From Mytilus trossulus (taxonomy: Eukaryota > Mollusca > Bivalvia > Mytilida > Mytilidae), in NCBI RefSeq assembly GCF_036588685.1, contig NC_086375.1, positions 44,671,270 to 44,735,269 on the forward strand: a stretch of 64,000 bases of DNA, in the 5' to 3' direction. Below, in pieces: positions 12,860 to 23,989 of this stretch. Each line of letters starts with the position of its first letter. Within the stretch, counting starts at the first letter, position 1. Made by a program: the position numbers and the translations under genes. The notes below the pieces were generated by a model that saw nothing but the letters and a program-made list of their open reading frames with translations, made no database searches and was not told the DNA's origin.

Positions 12860-13450
12860 ATGAATATAACAAAAGCTTTTATTCACCGTCACTACAACGT
12901 TGAATAAAAAAAGAGACAACCAAAACATGTGCATATATACATGCAACTATCAAATTAACACATACCAGATAAAAAAGTGTATGATGAAAAATCAGACTGC
13001 AATGTATTTTGTTGTCTATATCAACCAAAAGTATTGATCAGTTTCTTTCTTCTGTCGTTATCTGAATTACAAGTAAATGTGGGTTGAATATATAAAAGAA
13101 AACAAAACAAGAGGATTAATTCTGACATGCCTTGCAAATTAAATTTAAACGATTTTTAACATTTGATAGATCTTGGTGTAAACCGATGTAATAATTTCGA
13201 GAGTTTTAGCGCTGAAAACAGAGATAAGTTTCTACACACGTATACTTTTTATCGTACTAGGACTGGGGAATTAACCAATTAATTTACAGGTACTACGGGT
13301 ATAAAACTTTACTCAATAAAAAAAGTTTGCTCGAAACACAAAATCAAGCATTTTGATTTGTTCCGAATTTTGAGTCGGAGTACGACTATCGTTTTCCAAA
13401 TCTTCACGACCGTAAGTCAGTATTTTGTGCTTTGAGCAAAAGTGTTGAAC
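12860..13450. repeat. Segmental duplication partner of 20080-20790
   Basis: Shared in order: TTGATCAGTTTCTTTC, GGTTGAATATA, AGAAAACAAAACAA, GGATTAATTCTGACA, GATCTTGGTGTAA, then GGGAATAAA-type text. Together with 9300/19212 this shows a larger ancient duplication of the block left of the Gly-rich genes. Confidence 0.7.
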
Positions 13451-13622
13451 TCCAAATAATTGGGAGAATAAAATTTCTTCTTCTAATTATTTTTGTGGTT
13501 TTTTTTCTATGTCTTACCCAACTATACTAAAATAACATGTGCTACTTGTTTGTTATCGATTGCTTGTTTATCAACAGCGGCCACTGATAATATATATGAA
13601 CCCTTTTCAACCTTCGTAAAAT

Positions 13623-13900
13623 TTGGGTGTCACATGTGGAGTAAGATATGCTTACCCTTCCAGAGCAGCAGAGATTAACCCAAGTTTTTGGTACGGTTCG
13701 TGCTGTTTGGTCTTTAGTTTTCTATGTTGTGTCTTGTATATTGTAATTTGTCTGTTTGTCTTTTTATTTTTTAGTAATTGCGTTGACAATTCATTTTGGA
13801 TGAGTTTGACTTCCTTTTGGTATCTTTCGCCCTCTTTGACATTTTACTACTATGCTTATTGGACGGTTGCAAGGAATCATTGTATGGTATAATCAGTGCG
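13623..13900 (+). repeat. Diverged 3' tail of the RT element, copy 3
   Basis: GGTGTCACATGTGGAGTAAG through TTTGTCTGTTTGTCTTTTTA matches the tails at 18.42, 21.93 and 39.01 kb with many changes. Open frames here derive from the repeat. Confidence 0.65.
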
Positions 13901-14092
13901 AGTGTCCCTTTGTCTTTTGGTAAAAATATAAATATTCTCATATTTGGCGTCGGGATTTTATAAAAGAATATATAAATCTCTGAACATAGTCTATTTATAG
14001 TGGAAGAGTAACATTTATTCTTTCACGTGGATCTGCAGAATTTGTGAAAATAGTTACCTTATTTACAATTATTTTTTGGGGGATCAAAAAAT

Positions 14093-14098
14093 TTTATT
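14093..14098 (-). terminator. Polyadenylation signal of copy A
   Basis: Minus-strand AATAAA 87 bp after the copy A stop codon. Equivalent signals lie after B (27709-27714) and C (33547-33552), supporting it as the functional site. Confidence 0.55.
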
Positions 14099-14184
14099 AT
14101 AAAAAATAAACATAAACAATTGAGTGTTTTCTAAAATCTTCTGTTGTCTTCAGCCTCGTTGTGCCATCCTTATTAGTGTTTCAC

Positions 14185-16616
14185 CTAATAGCTTCCTACA
14201 ATTCACGAAAAGAAGAATAAACAATATGATGAATTCTATATAACTGTTTTAAGAATTTTATATACTGTTTTCATCATAGGCTATTACTTTAAAAATTACT
14301 CAAAAACGATAAAAATATAATCAAAAATTTTGATTCACATGTAATGTTATTTCTAAATCACAAATTTTCTTTCAAAATTTCAGAGAGTTTTATTAAGTTT
14401 AAAATTTTTAAAAACTTTAACTCCATATTGTATCTAGATGATAACTGAAACAACTAGTTAGATATTCATCAGAAAATAAGAATAATCCCTAATATCATAA
14501 TTATGCTAAAAACGGTATGTTGGTGATGAAAAGGCTTCTGTTCAAGTTTCATAAAAGGATTTATTGATGTCTTAAAAAAAACTTAAACTCCAGACTTACC
14601 CTATATGATGAAGATGCCGACGGAATTGAGTATCGCTATGTTTCGTTCTACTTGCCAGACAAAATAACAAAAAAAATGTCTATGTGTGTATGATTTTTTA
14701 AGGAGGCTCAGAAAAAAATTAAACATATTTATTTCAGTACAATTTTATTTATTACTGTATTAGTTGTTACTTTATCTTAAAGTACAAAAATCATTCAAAC
14801 AAATCAATTTGTTTTTGCCCCAGATGACTTTTGAAATATATGTATCATTGAAAAAGCTCCAAATTATCTCCTTTGAGTGCAAAATTGCCATTTTTTTGGT
14901 ATTAAAATTGAAATATCTTTTTTTAAATCAAGGGTGGCCTATATTTTTTTCATTATTATTTTCAAATAAGCTGTACGTAAACTTGACTATTGTGATTTTT
15001 CAACGATTTCTGTAATTTAGTTCTTTTTTTTATTTCGATATTACCTCTATTTCTCTTATCAGTTCAACCGAAAATAAGTACGTTTACAAAAATGTATGCT
15101 TCTTTCGAATTTAGATTGTGAGCGTAAATGGACGGTGACCCCATTTTTTTATTTTATTTTTCTATCAAGTATAAGTTCATTCATTAAAAATACAGCGAAA
15201 TCCTATATTAAGAAAAAAAACTGATTTAGACCCTTAAGAATTTAAAAGAAGTAAATAATGAGGAATAACAAACCTGTCTTAAATCCTTTGATACCATATG
15301 CACCTCCCATATTTCCAAGTCCGTTGTTTAAAAATATCGGGTAACTTCCGAAATCTTGATTCCCCATTCCGAAACCATCGTCATGATTGTTCCATCCTTC
15401 AAATCCAAAATCCATTATTCCTTTATAATGTCCAATATTTCCACCATTAAATTGTCCTCCCATTCCACCTTTGAAATATCCTCCGAGTCCACCTTTCTGA
15501 TATCCACCCATTAATCCGCGGTTCTGAAATCCACCAACTCCAACATTGAGATATCCATCATTGAACATGTCGTTCTGATTTCCATATCCCATCATGCCAA
15601 AGTTTGAGTTCATTGGTCCATACCCTACAAATCTCTGGTATCCAGACTGAGGTTCAAAACTTCCTACAATTTTAAGTGTTTTAAAGTATTTATCTGAAAA
15701 ATTTCATATTTTAAAACTACTTTGTTTTATTTTATGGGGAATCAGGATGCACGAAAAAATCCACACACCAAACGTTCGTTAAGGGAGAGGGTAGGTGACA
15801 GCATCGAAACCTCAAGCACTAATCATACGAACATCAGGTGTACATGAATCAGTCAGGCTTGAAAAGTTTTCAATGGAAAGTACGGTTAGTATGTTAGATT
15901 TTTGTCCACATCATTTAAAACAATTCTTTCTTTTTCTACCAAAAAATATCACAGTACAATTGATTACAGGAGTTCAATCACAAGTTATTACTTTCAACTG
16001 TGGTATATATTGGCACATTGTAGTTGTTACCTATAAAAAAAAAAATTTTTTTGTCAAAACTATGAATATGTACATCTTATAAAGAAAACATGTGTATTTG
16101 TAATATTCAAAGTTGTTTCATGATTGTTTAACACAGCAATATGTAGCGCTGAATATATTTTGTTTTTAAGGAATGCGATAAAAGGATTTAGAACAAAGTA
16201 AGTATATTTTAAAAACTTTTTAATATTTGAATTTTTATTATGTTTCGACAAGTTTTTGCATTTAAATGTGATTGACACAGAGGTAGGAGAAATAGGCACA
16301 ACCTCTTTTTACTGCTTAAATTGTCTCAGATTTTAACAAAACAAGAATATAACAACTGATTGCCATTTTCTGATCATTTTGTACTCCTGATAAAGTGTAA
16401 TACTCCATCTCGATATAAAGCAAACAGTTATATCATTCTCGTTTGCAATCGAGGAATATTTACTGTATGTACTTCAAATATGAAATATTTTAACCCACAA
16501 ATCAATACCTTTGCTGAAATTATGATTTTGACAAACCATTTAGTTTTTAATTTACCTTTGTAGAATGTAGCAGAGACACAGGCAAAGAGGGTAGTGACTA
16601 CAACCGAACTCAACAT
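14185..16616 (-). CDS. Secreted Gly/Asn/Tyr-rich repeat protein, copy A (shell-matrix or byssal type)
   Basis: Three coding exons on the minus strand: 16616-16556 (signal peptide), 15663-15274 and an 11-nt final exon 14195-14185; every junction is phase 1 with GT/AG borders; 153 aa. The signal peptide is MLSSVVVTTLFACVSA, with cleavage expected before TFYKG. The mature chain is rich in Gly, Asn, Met, Phe and Tyr: GPMNSNFGMMGYGNQNDMF, then GGYQKGGLGGYFKGG, GGQFNGGNIGHYKG, ending KTGSY. It has one fewer expanded repeat than copy C. Without splicing, the large exon would read through into a hydrophobic intronic tail, so the microexon matters. A TATA box, a 5'UTR exon and AATAAA (14093-14098, minus) complete the unit. 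The composition suggests a shematrin-like shell protein or a byssal thread matrix protein; which of these is not decidable here. Confidence 0.82.
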
Positions 16617-16848
16617 TTTCGTCTGTATCTAAAATTCGAAAATGAGTAGCTATATAGGATGGTCATATATTCGGTTTAAGCATAACTTTAAAAAAATGCA
16701 ATTCTAAATTTTAAAAAAAATGCAGATTATTGAATATTAATCTATAGCCTGACAAAACATTAAAAAATGTTTTCAAGCAATAAAAGAAGAAAAAATGGAT
16801 GCAATAAATGTTTTATCATACAAATTGAAAACATTGGAAATTACTTAC

Positions 16849-16924
16849 CTTAGATATTTGACAATTTAAGAGGGGTCTGGATTCACTTGTGATTTGTCCG
16901 GTAGAATCTTGCTTCTTTTATATA
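16849..16924 (-). promoter_or_regulatory. TATA box and 5'UTR exon of copy A
   Basis: TATATAAAAG on the minus strand (16915-16924) is followed by a short leader ending at a good donor (AAG|GTAAGT, exon end 16849), about 230 bp before the signal-peptide exon. The same arrangement stands before copy C, which supports it as the real core promoter. Confidence 0.7.
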
Positions 16925-16929
16925 CGTTC

Positions 16930-17865
16930 AATCGCAGCCGATGTATTAATGCATTAGAACCCATTATTTATAATTCGATTGTCAGAAACAAATTATAAGG
17001 ATGCAGCAATTAAATATGGTCTTTTGTTCTAGCAGTCTAAAACTATAAAGGTACGGGAAATTGTGGTTAAGTATATGGTGGTCGGAAACATAAAACGTAA
17101 TAAACCCTACGAACTGTTTCTTGTGACATTGACACCTTATGTGTTTAATTACAACATAAATGTCTTCACAGCATTTAAAACAACGACTTGGTCATATATT
17201 GAGGGAAACCTTTAGAACGGACAATTCTTCATTTTTATTTGAATAATTGCATTTTGACAATTATCTTTGTTCTTGTTTTTATTAGATAGTAGTTATTAAA
17301 TATATCAACCGGAAATGTTGTATACACAAATTACTATATTTCTCAACACTATCGTTACTATTAACATTTGTGTTGGTTATATTGAGTGAATATATCCCTC
17401 CCACTGTGTTAATATATACCAGTACTGAATGTACATCAAACTCAAAATGTGAACCTGCAAATTTTTCTTTGTTTTAAGCAAAAAATAACTAAAAAATTTC
17501 TATCTATTTATGACTATTGTCCGCCTTTTCGTATTTTTCCTTTGTTTTTCTTCAAAATGTTAATTTTGATTGTCACATTTGTATCATACATTTACAAATT
17601 TGAACAAACTGAAAAAACAAACCTGATCTGCGCGAATGCAAATGTGTACAAAATATATGAGTCAAATTAAATGTATCAAACTAACAATGGATTTTCAATT
17701 AACAACTGATCTTATAAATTCGGACTTAAAAAATAATCAATGTCGAAACTTTATGTGAATCAGTGAAACAAGAAATTGGAATATAGGTCAATGGTTCTTT
17801 GTTGGTCAGCGATGTACTAAATATTACGATTATGTAGACCAAAAGTAGTTACTTGATGATACTAT
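16930..17865. other. Region upstream of copy A
   Basis: No gene. It matches parts of the region upstream of copy C (35905-36130, e.g. GATGCAG..TTAAAT..GTCTTTTGTTCTAG and CATTGACACC), so about 250 bp of upstream flank duplicated with the gene. Confidence 0.5.
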
Positions 17866-17869
17866 AAAA

Positions 17870-18045
17870 TGAGTGGAAACTGGCCGAATAACACTAAAAG
17901 TAAAATCACAAAAATACTGATCGCAGAGGAAAATCTAATCGGACAGTCTATAATCACATGGCAAAATCAAATGTCAAAACACATCAAAAACGAATGGACA
18001 AGAACTGTCATATTCCTGACTTGGTACCCGCATTACACTAAGTAA
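17870..18045. repeat. Dispersed repeat (AACTGTCATATTCCTGACTT type)
   Basis: AAGTAAAATCACAAAAATAC, ATCGGACAGTCTATAATCA and GAACTGTCATATTCCTGACT; the same family as 40135-40345. Confidence 0.6.
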
Positions 18046-18164
18046 CAATGTTAAATAAACAATAAAATTGAATTATGGTCAAGTGACTTCTGGCAGGCAG
18101 ATATGTGACCATTATTTCCTGTTAACAAACCTATGATTTTTTCAAAAAACTAAGGATTTTTTAT

Positions 18165-18690
18165 CCAAGGCATAGATTATAGAGGGTTGCTGCTCACAAG
18201 GAAGCTATTAAACCAAGAGTTCCAAATGGTGAAGTTGAAATTATCCCTTCGTAAATTTTACGTACGCCATCACGAGTTGTTTGACCGTTGTGGAATAACC
18301 GATTCACAAATGATATCGGATATGTTCCTAACGTCGTAATTACAATCCCCTTCTCTATCATGAATGTGACCTACCGAATTAGACTATTTACAAGATTTTT
18401 TATCACATAAGCAACACGACGAGTGCCACATGTGGAGCAGGATTTGCTTACCCTTCCGGAGCACCTGAGATCACCCCTGGTTTTTGGTGGGGTTCGTGTT
18501 GTTTATTCTTTAGTATTTATGTTGTGACGAGTGTACTATTGTCTGTCTGTTTGTCTTTTTAGCCATGGCGTTATCAGTTTATTTTCGAGTTATGAGTTTG
18601 ACTGTCCCTTTGATATCTTTCGTCCCTTTTTTACCTTAGCCGTATTTGGAACATTTTTTGGGGGTGGGTGGGGGTGTTGGTTGTGTCCTC
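18165..18690 (+). pseudogene. Reverse-transcriptase C-terminus plus 3' tail, copy 2
   Basis: It carries RGLLLTRKLLNQEFQMVKLK, then LSLRKFYVRHHELFDRCGI with an early stop (TCGTAATTA), then the same GCCACATGTGGAGCAGGA tail as copy 1. It shares the FQMVK variant with 21.7 kb, so the two are close relatives. Confidence 0.7.
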
Positions 18691-18714
18691 AATGCACTTC
18701 TACGTTGTACTTAT

Positions 18715-18812
18715 TTAGCTTTATAACTATTTTGATATGAGAGTCACTGATGAGTCTAATGAAAACGAATCGCAAGTCTGGCGTAAAAAAATATAATCCT
18801 GGTTCTTTTGAT
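18715..18812. repeat. Short copy of the 'GACGCGCG' repeat family
   Basis: GAGAGTCACTGATGAGTCTA, then AGTCTGGCGTAAAAAAATAT and CCTGGTTCTTTTGATAACC. Confidence 0.5.
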
Positions 18813-19211
18813 AACCAATAATAGTAATTCTAGATAAAATACAGTTAACCTGTATGTGTCAGGATCTGCATTATTGCAACAAGTTTGAGCACTTAATGCT
18901 GGTTGATAAGTTACAAAAATGAAACTTAAGTAAGACGACGCCTTGTGAGACAGACATATAATACAAAACATGAATTAACAGATCAAATACAATTGAGGTT
19001 TTGTCTATATCAACTGCTGAATGCAAAATGAAACAAATTGCTGTTTTGAAAAAAAGGGGTCCATGAACTCGTTTTCAAATTAAATCAGTTTGAATGATAA
19101 AAATCAGTCGAAAAATGCATCTTTTCCCGATATGTCATAGTTTGACGTCGCGAAAATAACATTTTACGTTAGCAACGTCATTACCTCCCCTGTAACTGTA
19201 TCGTATGCCCT

Positions 19212-20790
19212 TAAAGGCCGAAACAGAGATTTGAACTATGTCTACAAGTGTTACTCAGCTCCAACGTTGATTTTTTTTAACTCATCATTAAAATTGCGGC
19301 CACCAACTGACGCTTTACAAACGTCGCTTTTTGAAATAAATAAAGTCCTATGTTTATGCTGTATCGTATCATCATGATAGGTATACATGTATATGTAAAA
19401 ATCGACATGTCAATATCTTCCGATTTGGAAGACGAGAGGTTTCGTTGAAGTGTTTATAATAAGTGGACACATTATTTAATTAAGAACGGAGTTCTGACAC
19501 CAGTCACGGCAAATGAAAATTTCCAAAAGTCCAAATGGTAAGTTTTCAACATATTCCAGTAAATTAATTGTAAATACGCAGAAAACATTTGAAAATAAAT
19601 TTATAACTTCATTCTAGTGACGAATTTAAGAAGCGTTGGATCCAGAAAAACAAACCATAGAAACATCAAATAGAGAATCTGAAATCATCGTCTACAGATC
19701 TTAGTTGGTCTATGGCCTTCACTTAAAACTATTTTGAAAGTTTTTACGTTTTTATTTGCCAGTTTGTACGAATAAATTCCCAAAAAGTCCTTTGGGTCCA
19801 CATCTTCCAGGCCATATCCCATCATAATATTAGGACACAGTAGAAAACAAACCATGTTCAATAAGGCAGATAATTGTTCTTCCATCAAAATATTGAGTAC
19901 GATTTATCGTTCTTTGACTCAATAATTAACCAAGCAAATTATTGGATTTGGTTTTCGAACATAAATGAGTATACTCCAATAAGATAGCAACTAATGACAA
20001 CCATAACCAACCCGATACAGCATTTTTTTAGGAATAATTTTCAAAAGAAGATAAAGTACACAAATATTTCTGATGAAAAGAAAAATTAAAAGTGGATGCC
20101 TGTCAGTGTATAAATAGTGTACAAATAGACCTGCCATGTATTTAGTTGTCTACACCAACCAAATAAATTGATCAGTTTCTTTCACATGGGTTTATCTGAA
20201 TGCACGTACATGTAGGTTGAATATACAAGAAAACAAAACAAAAGGATTAATTCTGACAGGCCAAGCAAATTATATGTACAGGATTTGAAAAGTTAATGGA
20301 TCTTGGTGTAATCTGATGCAATTATTTCCACATGTATTTCGGACTAAACATTTTTTTTGGGTCCTCTCCTATTTTTCTAATCAACATATTTTTTTTTTAG
20401 CTTTATTATGATAACACTTATTTTCGTATTTTTCTGTGTAAGACTTACACAGGTATGCTATTTATCGTACTCAGGATCAGCAATGTATTAGGCCTACGGT
20501 TATCAAACTTTATTCAGTATTTGGAGTATAGAATGTGTGCACAAAATCTAGCATTTAGTACTATAATGTAAAAAAAAAAGTGGTATGATTATCAATGAGA
20601 CAACTGTCCACAAGAGACCAAAATGAAACAGACATTAACAACTACAGGTCGCCGTATGGCCTTCAACAATGAGCAAAGCCCATACCGCATAGTCAGCTAA
20701 TGCTTTTATTTTTATACCACAAATCAGAAGTTTGTGTTTTGAGCACTTATTTTGTACACAGAATATTTGGGAGGGAATAAATTCTTCTGT
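19212..20790. repeat. Second copy of the 9.3-13.4 kb block
   Basis: Collinear with 9300-9610 and 12860-13450 but with about 2.5 kb less between them. It includes a dispersed repeat (20577-20700, CAATGAGACAACTGTCCACA). No gene was recognised. Confidence 0.65.
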
Positions 20791-21114
20791 TATTCTATGT
20801 TGAAGTCCCCTCCCTTAATTCTAAAATCCGTAATGTTTGTGTTTGTTTTTCGAATAACTACACTTATTTCCTTGTTTTTGCTGTGTTATACTTAGTATGG
20901 TGTTCATTAGAAAGACGAATGAAAGACAATGCGTGGTTCCTTTGTACTGTTTGAGGGTTGACCTAGGTTGTTTTTCGTGTTCGTTTTTATTCTGTGGTTA
21001 GTCACTACTTCGGTATTGACATGTATATCTATATATGGTCATTTTTATAAATTTACTGTTTGCAAAAGTATGAACTTATCTAAATACTAAGGATGTTCAT
21101 ATATTAGACAGCTC

Positions 21115-21275
21115 ACTTAAGCCTTATTTGGCACAACTTTGAGGAATCTTTGGTCATCAACTTTGTTTGGCTTTCTTCATCATTTTGACCAGAGCGTCAT
21201 TGATGAATCTTTTGTAAACGAAATACGCGTCTGGCATATTAAATTATAAGCCTGGTCCCTTTGATAACTATTAGA
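21115..21275. repeat. Dispersed 'GACGCGCGTTTCGTCT' repeat, inverse copy
   Basis: GAGCGTCATTGATGAATCTT, ACGAAATACGCGTCTGGC and TTATAAGCCTGGTCCCTTTG. Confidence 0.6.
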
Positions 21276-21489
21276 ATGTCGAAATAATCTATTGTATTGT
21301 TTATTTGTGTATTTCTGTCCTAAATGGTCTTCCATTTATATGTAGTCCTGTCATTCTAGTGTTATATTTAATATTGCCAAAAAAGCTCGATGTTTGGCTA
21401 GCCACAAAACCAGGTTCAACTCACCATTTTTCTTAAAATGTCCTGTACCAAGTCAAGAAAATGTTGTTATCTTATATATTCGGCCTCAT

Positions 21490-22160
21490 ATCTTGACTTA
21501 CATCTAGAAATTGACAATGAAGGCCGGTTGAAAACAAAACTTTACGACAAAAAGATGAGTTCATCTTTCGAATTGTGAGTTTTCAATTTCTAAGTAGCAA
21601 CATTCCAACAGAACCTGCATACGACGTCTATATGTCCCAATGGATACGATATTCCCGTGCTTGCATTTCCTATCATGATTTTCTTGATAGAGGGTTGCTG
21701 TTCACAAGGAAGCTATTAAACCAAGAGTTCCAAATGGTGAAGTTGAAATCATCCCTTCGTAAATATTACGGACGCCATCACGAGTTGGTTGACCGTTATG
21801 GAATAACCGATTCACAAATGATATCGGATATGTTCCTTACGTCGTTACTACAATTCCCTTCCCTTTCATGAATGTAACCAACCGAATAAGACTATTTACC
21901 AAATTTGTTATCACATAAGCAACACTACGGGTGCCACATGTGGAGCAGGATCTTCTTACCCTTCCGGAGCACCTGCGACCACCCTTAGTTTTTGGTGGGG
22001 TTCGTGTTGCTTATTCTTTCGTTTTTTATGTTGTGTCATGTGTACTATTGTTTGTCTGTTTGTCTTTTTCATTTTAGGCATGGCGTTGTCAGTTTATTTT
22101 CGATTTATGAGATTGACTGTCCCTCTGGTCTCTTTCCTCCCTCTTTTATAGTTCGTTTCT
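21490..22160 (+). pseudogene. Reverse-transcriptase C-terminus plus 3' tail, copy 1
   Basis: It reads FQFLSSNIPTEPAYDVYMSQ, then WIRYSRACISYHDFLDRGLL, FTRKLLNQEFQMVKLKSSLR, KYYGRHHELVDRYGI to a stop at 21869-21871. This is the conserved end of the same RT family as at 39660. A one-base loss near 21554 shifts the frame of the upstream LYDKK part. A characteristic 3' tail follows (GGTGCCACATGTGGAGCAGG ... CATGGCGTTGTCAGTTTATT). Confidence 0.75.
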
Positions 22161-22500
22161 GTGTGTGTATTTGCGGTGTTTTGTCTGATGCTTGGTCCGT
22201 TTCTGTGTGTGTTGCGTTTCGGTGTTGTGTCGTTGTTCTCCTCTTATATTTAATGCGTTTCCCTCGGTTTTGGTTTGTTATCCCGATTTTGTTTTTTGTG
22301 CATGGATTTATGAGTTTTGAACAGCGGTATACTACTGTTGCCTTTATGTATTGTCGTTTGGTTTTTTGTTGCACTTCAGTGTTTCTGTTGTTTCATTACT
22401 TTCCTCTTATAGTTTATGTCTTTCCCTCAGTTTTAGTTTGTAACCGATTTTTTTTCTCTATACAATAAATGACTTACAAACAGTGGTATACTACTGTTGT
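22160..22500 (+). repeat. Dispersed 'GTATACTACTGTTG' repeat, plus, two ends in tandem
   Basis: GTGTTTTGTCTGATGCTTGG ... TTTATGAGTTTTGAACAGCG and a second end at about 22460-22500 (AAACAGTGGTATACTACTGT). It directly follows an RT tail, so tail and repeat may belong together. Confidence 0.7.
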
Positions 22501-22609
22501 CTTTACTGTTCTTTTATAAATGATTCCTATGTCCCTAAATATAATATTTTGATTGAAAAGCATTTCCAAATGAGGTGCTAAAAGGACGCATGCAGTCATT
22601 GCCTATATA

Positions 22610-23010
22610 AACCCATCATAGATACCAGGATTAAATTTTGTATTGACGCCAGACGCGCGTTTCGTCTACAAAAGACGTTCGAAACCTAAAAAGGTAAAAA
22701 GGCCAAAAAAGTACAAAGTTGAAGATCATTAAGGACCAAAATTCCTAAAAGTTTCTATAATACAGCTAAGGTAAACTGTTCTTGAGGTAGAAAAGCCTTA
22801 GTATTTCAAAAAATCAAATATCAATGATAATTCATGTCAGCACAGTAGTGCTGACTTCTGAGCTGGTGATACCTTCGGGGAAGTAAAACTCAACCAGCAG
22901 TGGCATCGACCCAGTGGTTGTAAATAAACTCATCATATATTCCAGGATTGGATTTTGTATTTACGCCAGACGCACATTTTTTCTACAAAAGACTCATCAG
23001 TGACGCTCGA
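22610..23010. repeat. Two neighbouring copies of the 'GACGCGCGTTTCGTCT' repeat
   Basis: ATACCAGGATTAAATTTTGT at 22620 and ATTCCAGGATTGGATTTTGT at 22937 both lead into ACGCCAGACGC; the intervening text includes AAGTACAAAGTTGAAGATCA. The second copy is cut by sequence leading to the palindrome at 23070. Confidence 0.6.
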
Positions 23011-23059
23011 AACCAAAATCAAAGCACTGTAAGCGCTGTAGGCAGTTTGCCAAAAACCA

Positions 23060-23196
23060 AGGCAAACATCAATCTAATTAAAATTAAATCCTTTAAATGC
23101 TCCTGTTCTGATATTTCGCGCATCAAGCCTTGATGCGCGACATATCAGAACAGGAGCAATTAAAGGATTTGATTTTAATTAGATTGAGGCAAACAT
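23060..23196. mobile_element. 117-bp near-perfect palindrome (foldback element) with 10-bp TSD
   Basis: Arms 23070-23127 and 23129-23186 are reverse complements with only three mismatches in 58 bp and a 1-bp centre. AGGCAAACAT flanks both sides (23060-23069, 23187-23196). Removing one direct repeat and the palindrome leaves a continuous host sequence, so this is a small foldback transposon rather than an assembly fold-over. Confidence 0.8.
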
Positions 23197-23989
23197 AATC
23201 ATGAAAACTGTGGCAATGTTGCTTCAATTTTATTTTAAGATTTAAAAGAACAAACATTTAAATTCATATATTGTACATTGATGTCCATTTAATGAAGGCA
23301 TATGTTATCAAGTTTTTCAAAAACAACCCATATATCAAGTATAATTTTTTCATGGTCATGAGTCTGCAGTGGTACAAGTTCGCAATGATTGTGCAGCAGT
23401 TCTTCTAGTTGATAGTTAACGTTGGTATTAGTTGACTGTTAGTAGTTCGAGTTGACTTCAGTACGAGCTTGTAAAAGTATGAATGGACTTGCTTTCCTGG
23501 AAAGAAAACAAACTGAGTTTGTGATCTACAGTACAAAAGTTAAGATACACAAATCAGACAAATGTTTACAACTACAACGATCAAAGGTGATGTCTGACTG
23601 ACCTGCTCATAGTCAATGTAAATGACCCCCACCTTCACCCCAAGTCCATGATGTCTAAGTTTGGAATGAAATGACAGGTAATTAACAAACAGTTGGTCAA
23701 AAATTCTTTGGCTTGAAAGATATGTTTCTTTAAAATGAGCCATATACCAGAAATAATTCAAAATATACTTAGTAATCAAGGTAAATTCTTTAAACCTACT
23801 CATTTTTTTCGATAAATAAAATGTCATTATAAACAAGAAATAATTGTAACATAATGCTGTTACGAAGTCTCCCAAACAAAGCTCCCATAATTATTGGCCA
23901 ATGTCTGGTACACATTGGTTAAGTCAAGCGAAATGATATGCATATGCATATGCGATGCCTATGAGATTGACCTTGTATGTCATTCAACT

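Noticed and set aside
15242-15273. Hydrophobic C-terminus (LLFLIIYFF) of the copy A open frame
   Set aside because: It lies after a splice donor; the splice to the 11-nt exon gives the same ending as copy C, so the tail is intronic.
21992-22468. 158-codon frame with many Cys, Val and Phe
   Set aside because: Translation of the RT tail and the adjoining dispersed repeat; the same text occurs at 30.96 and 39.1 kb with stops.
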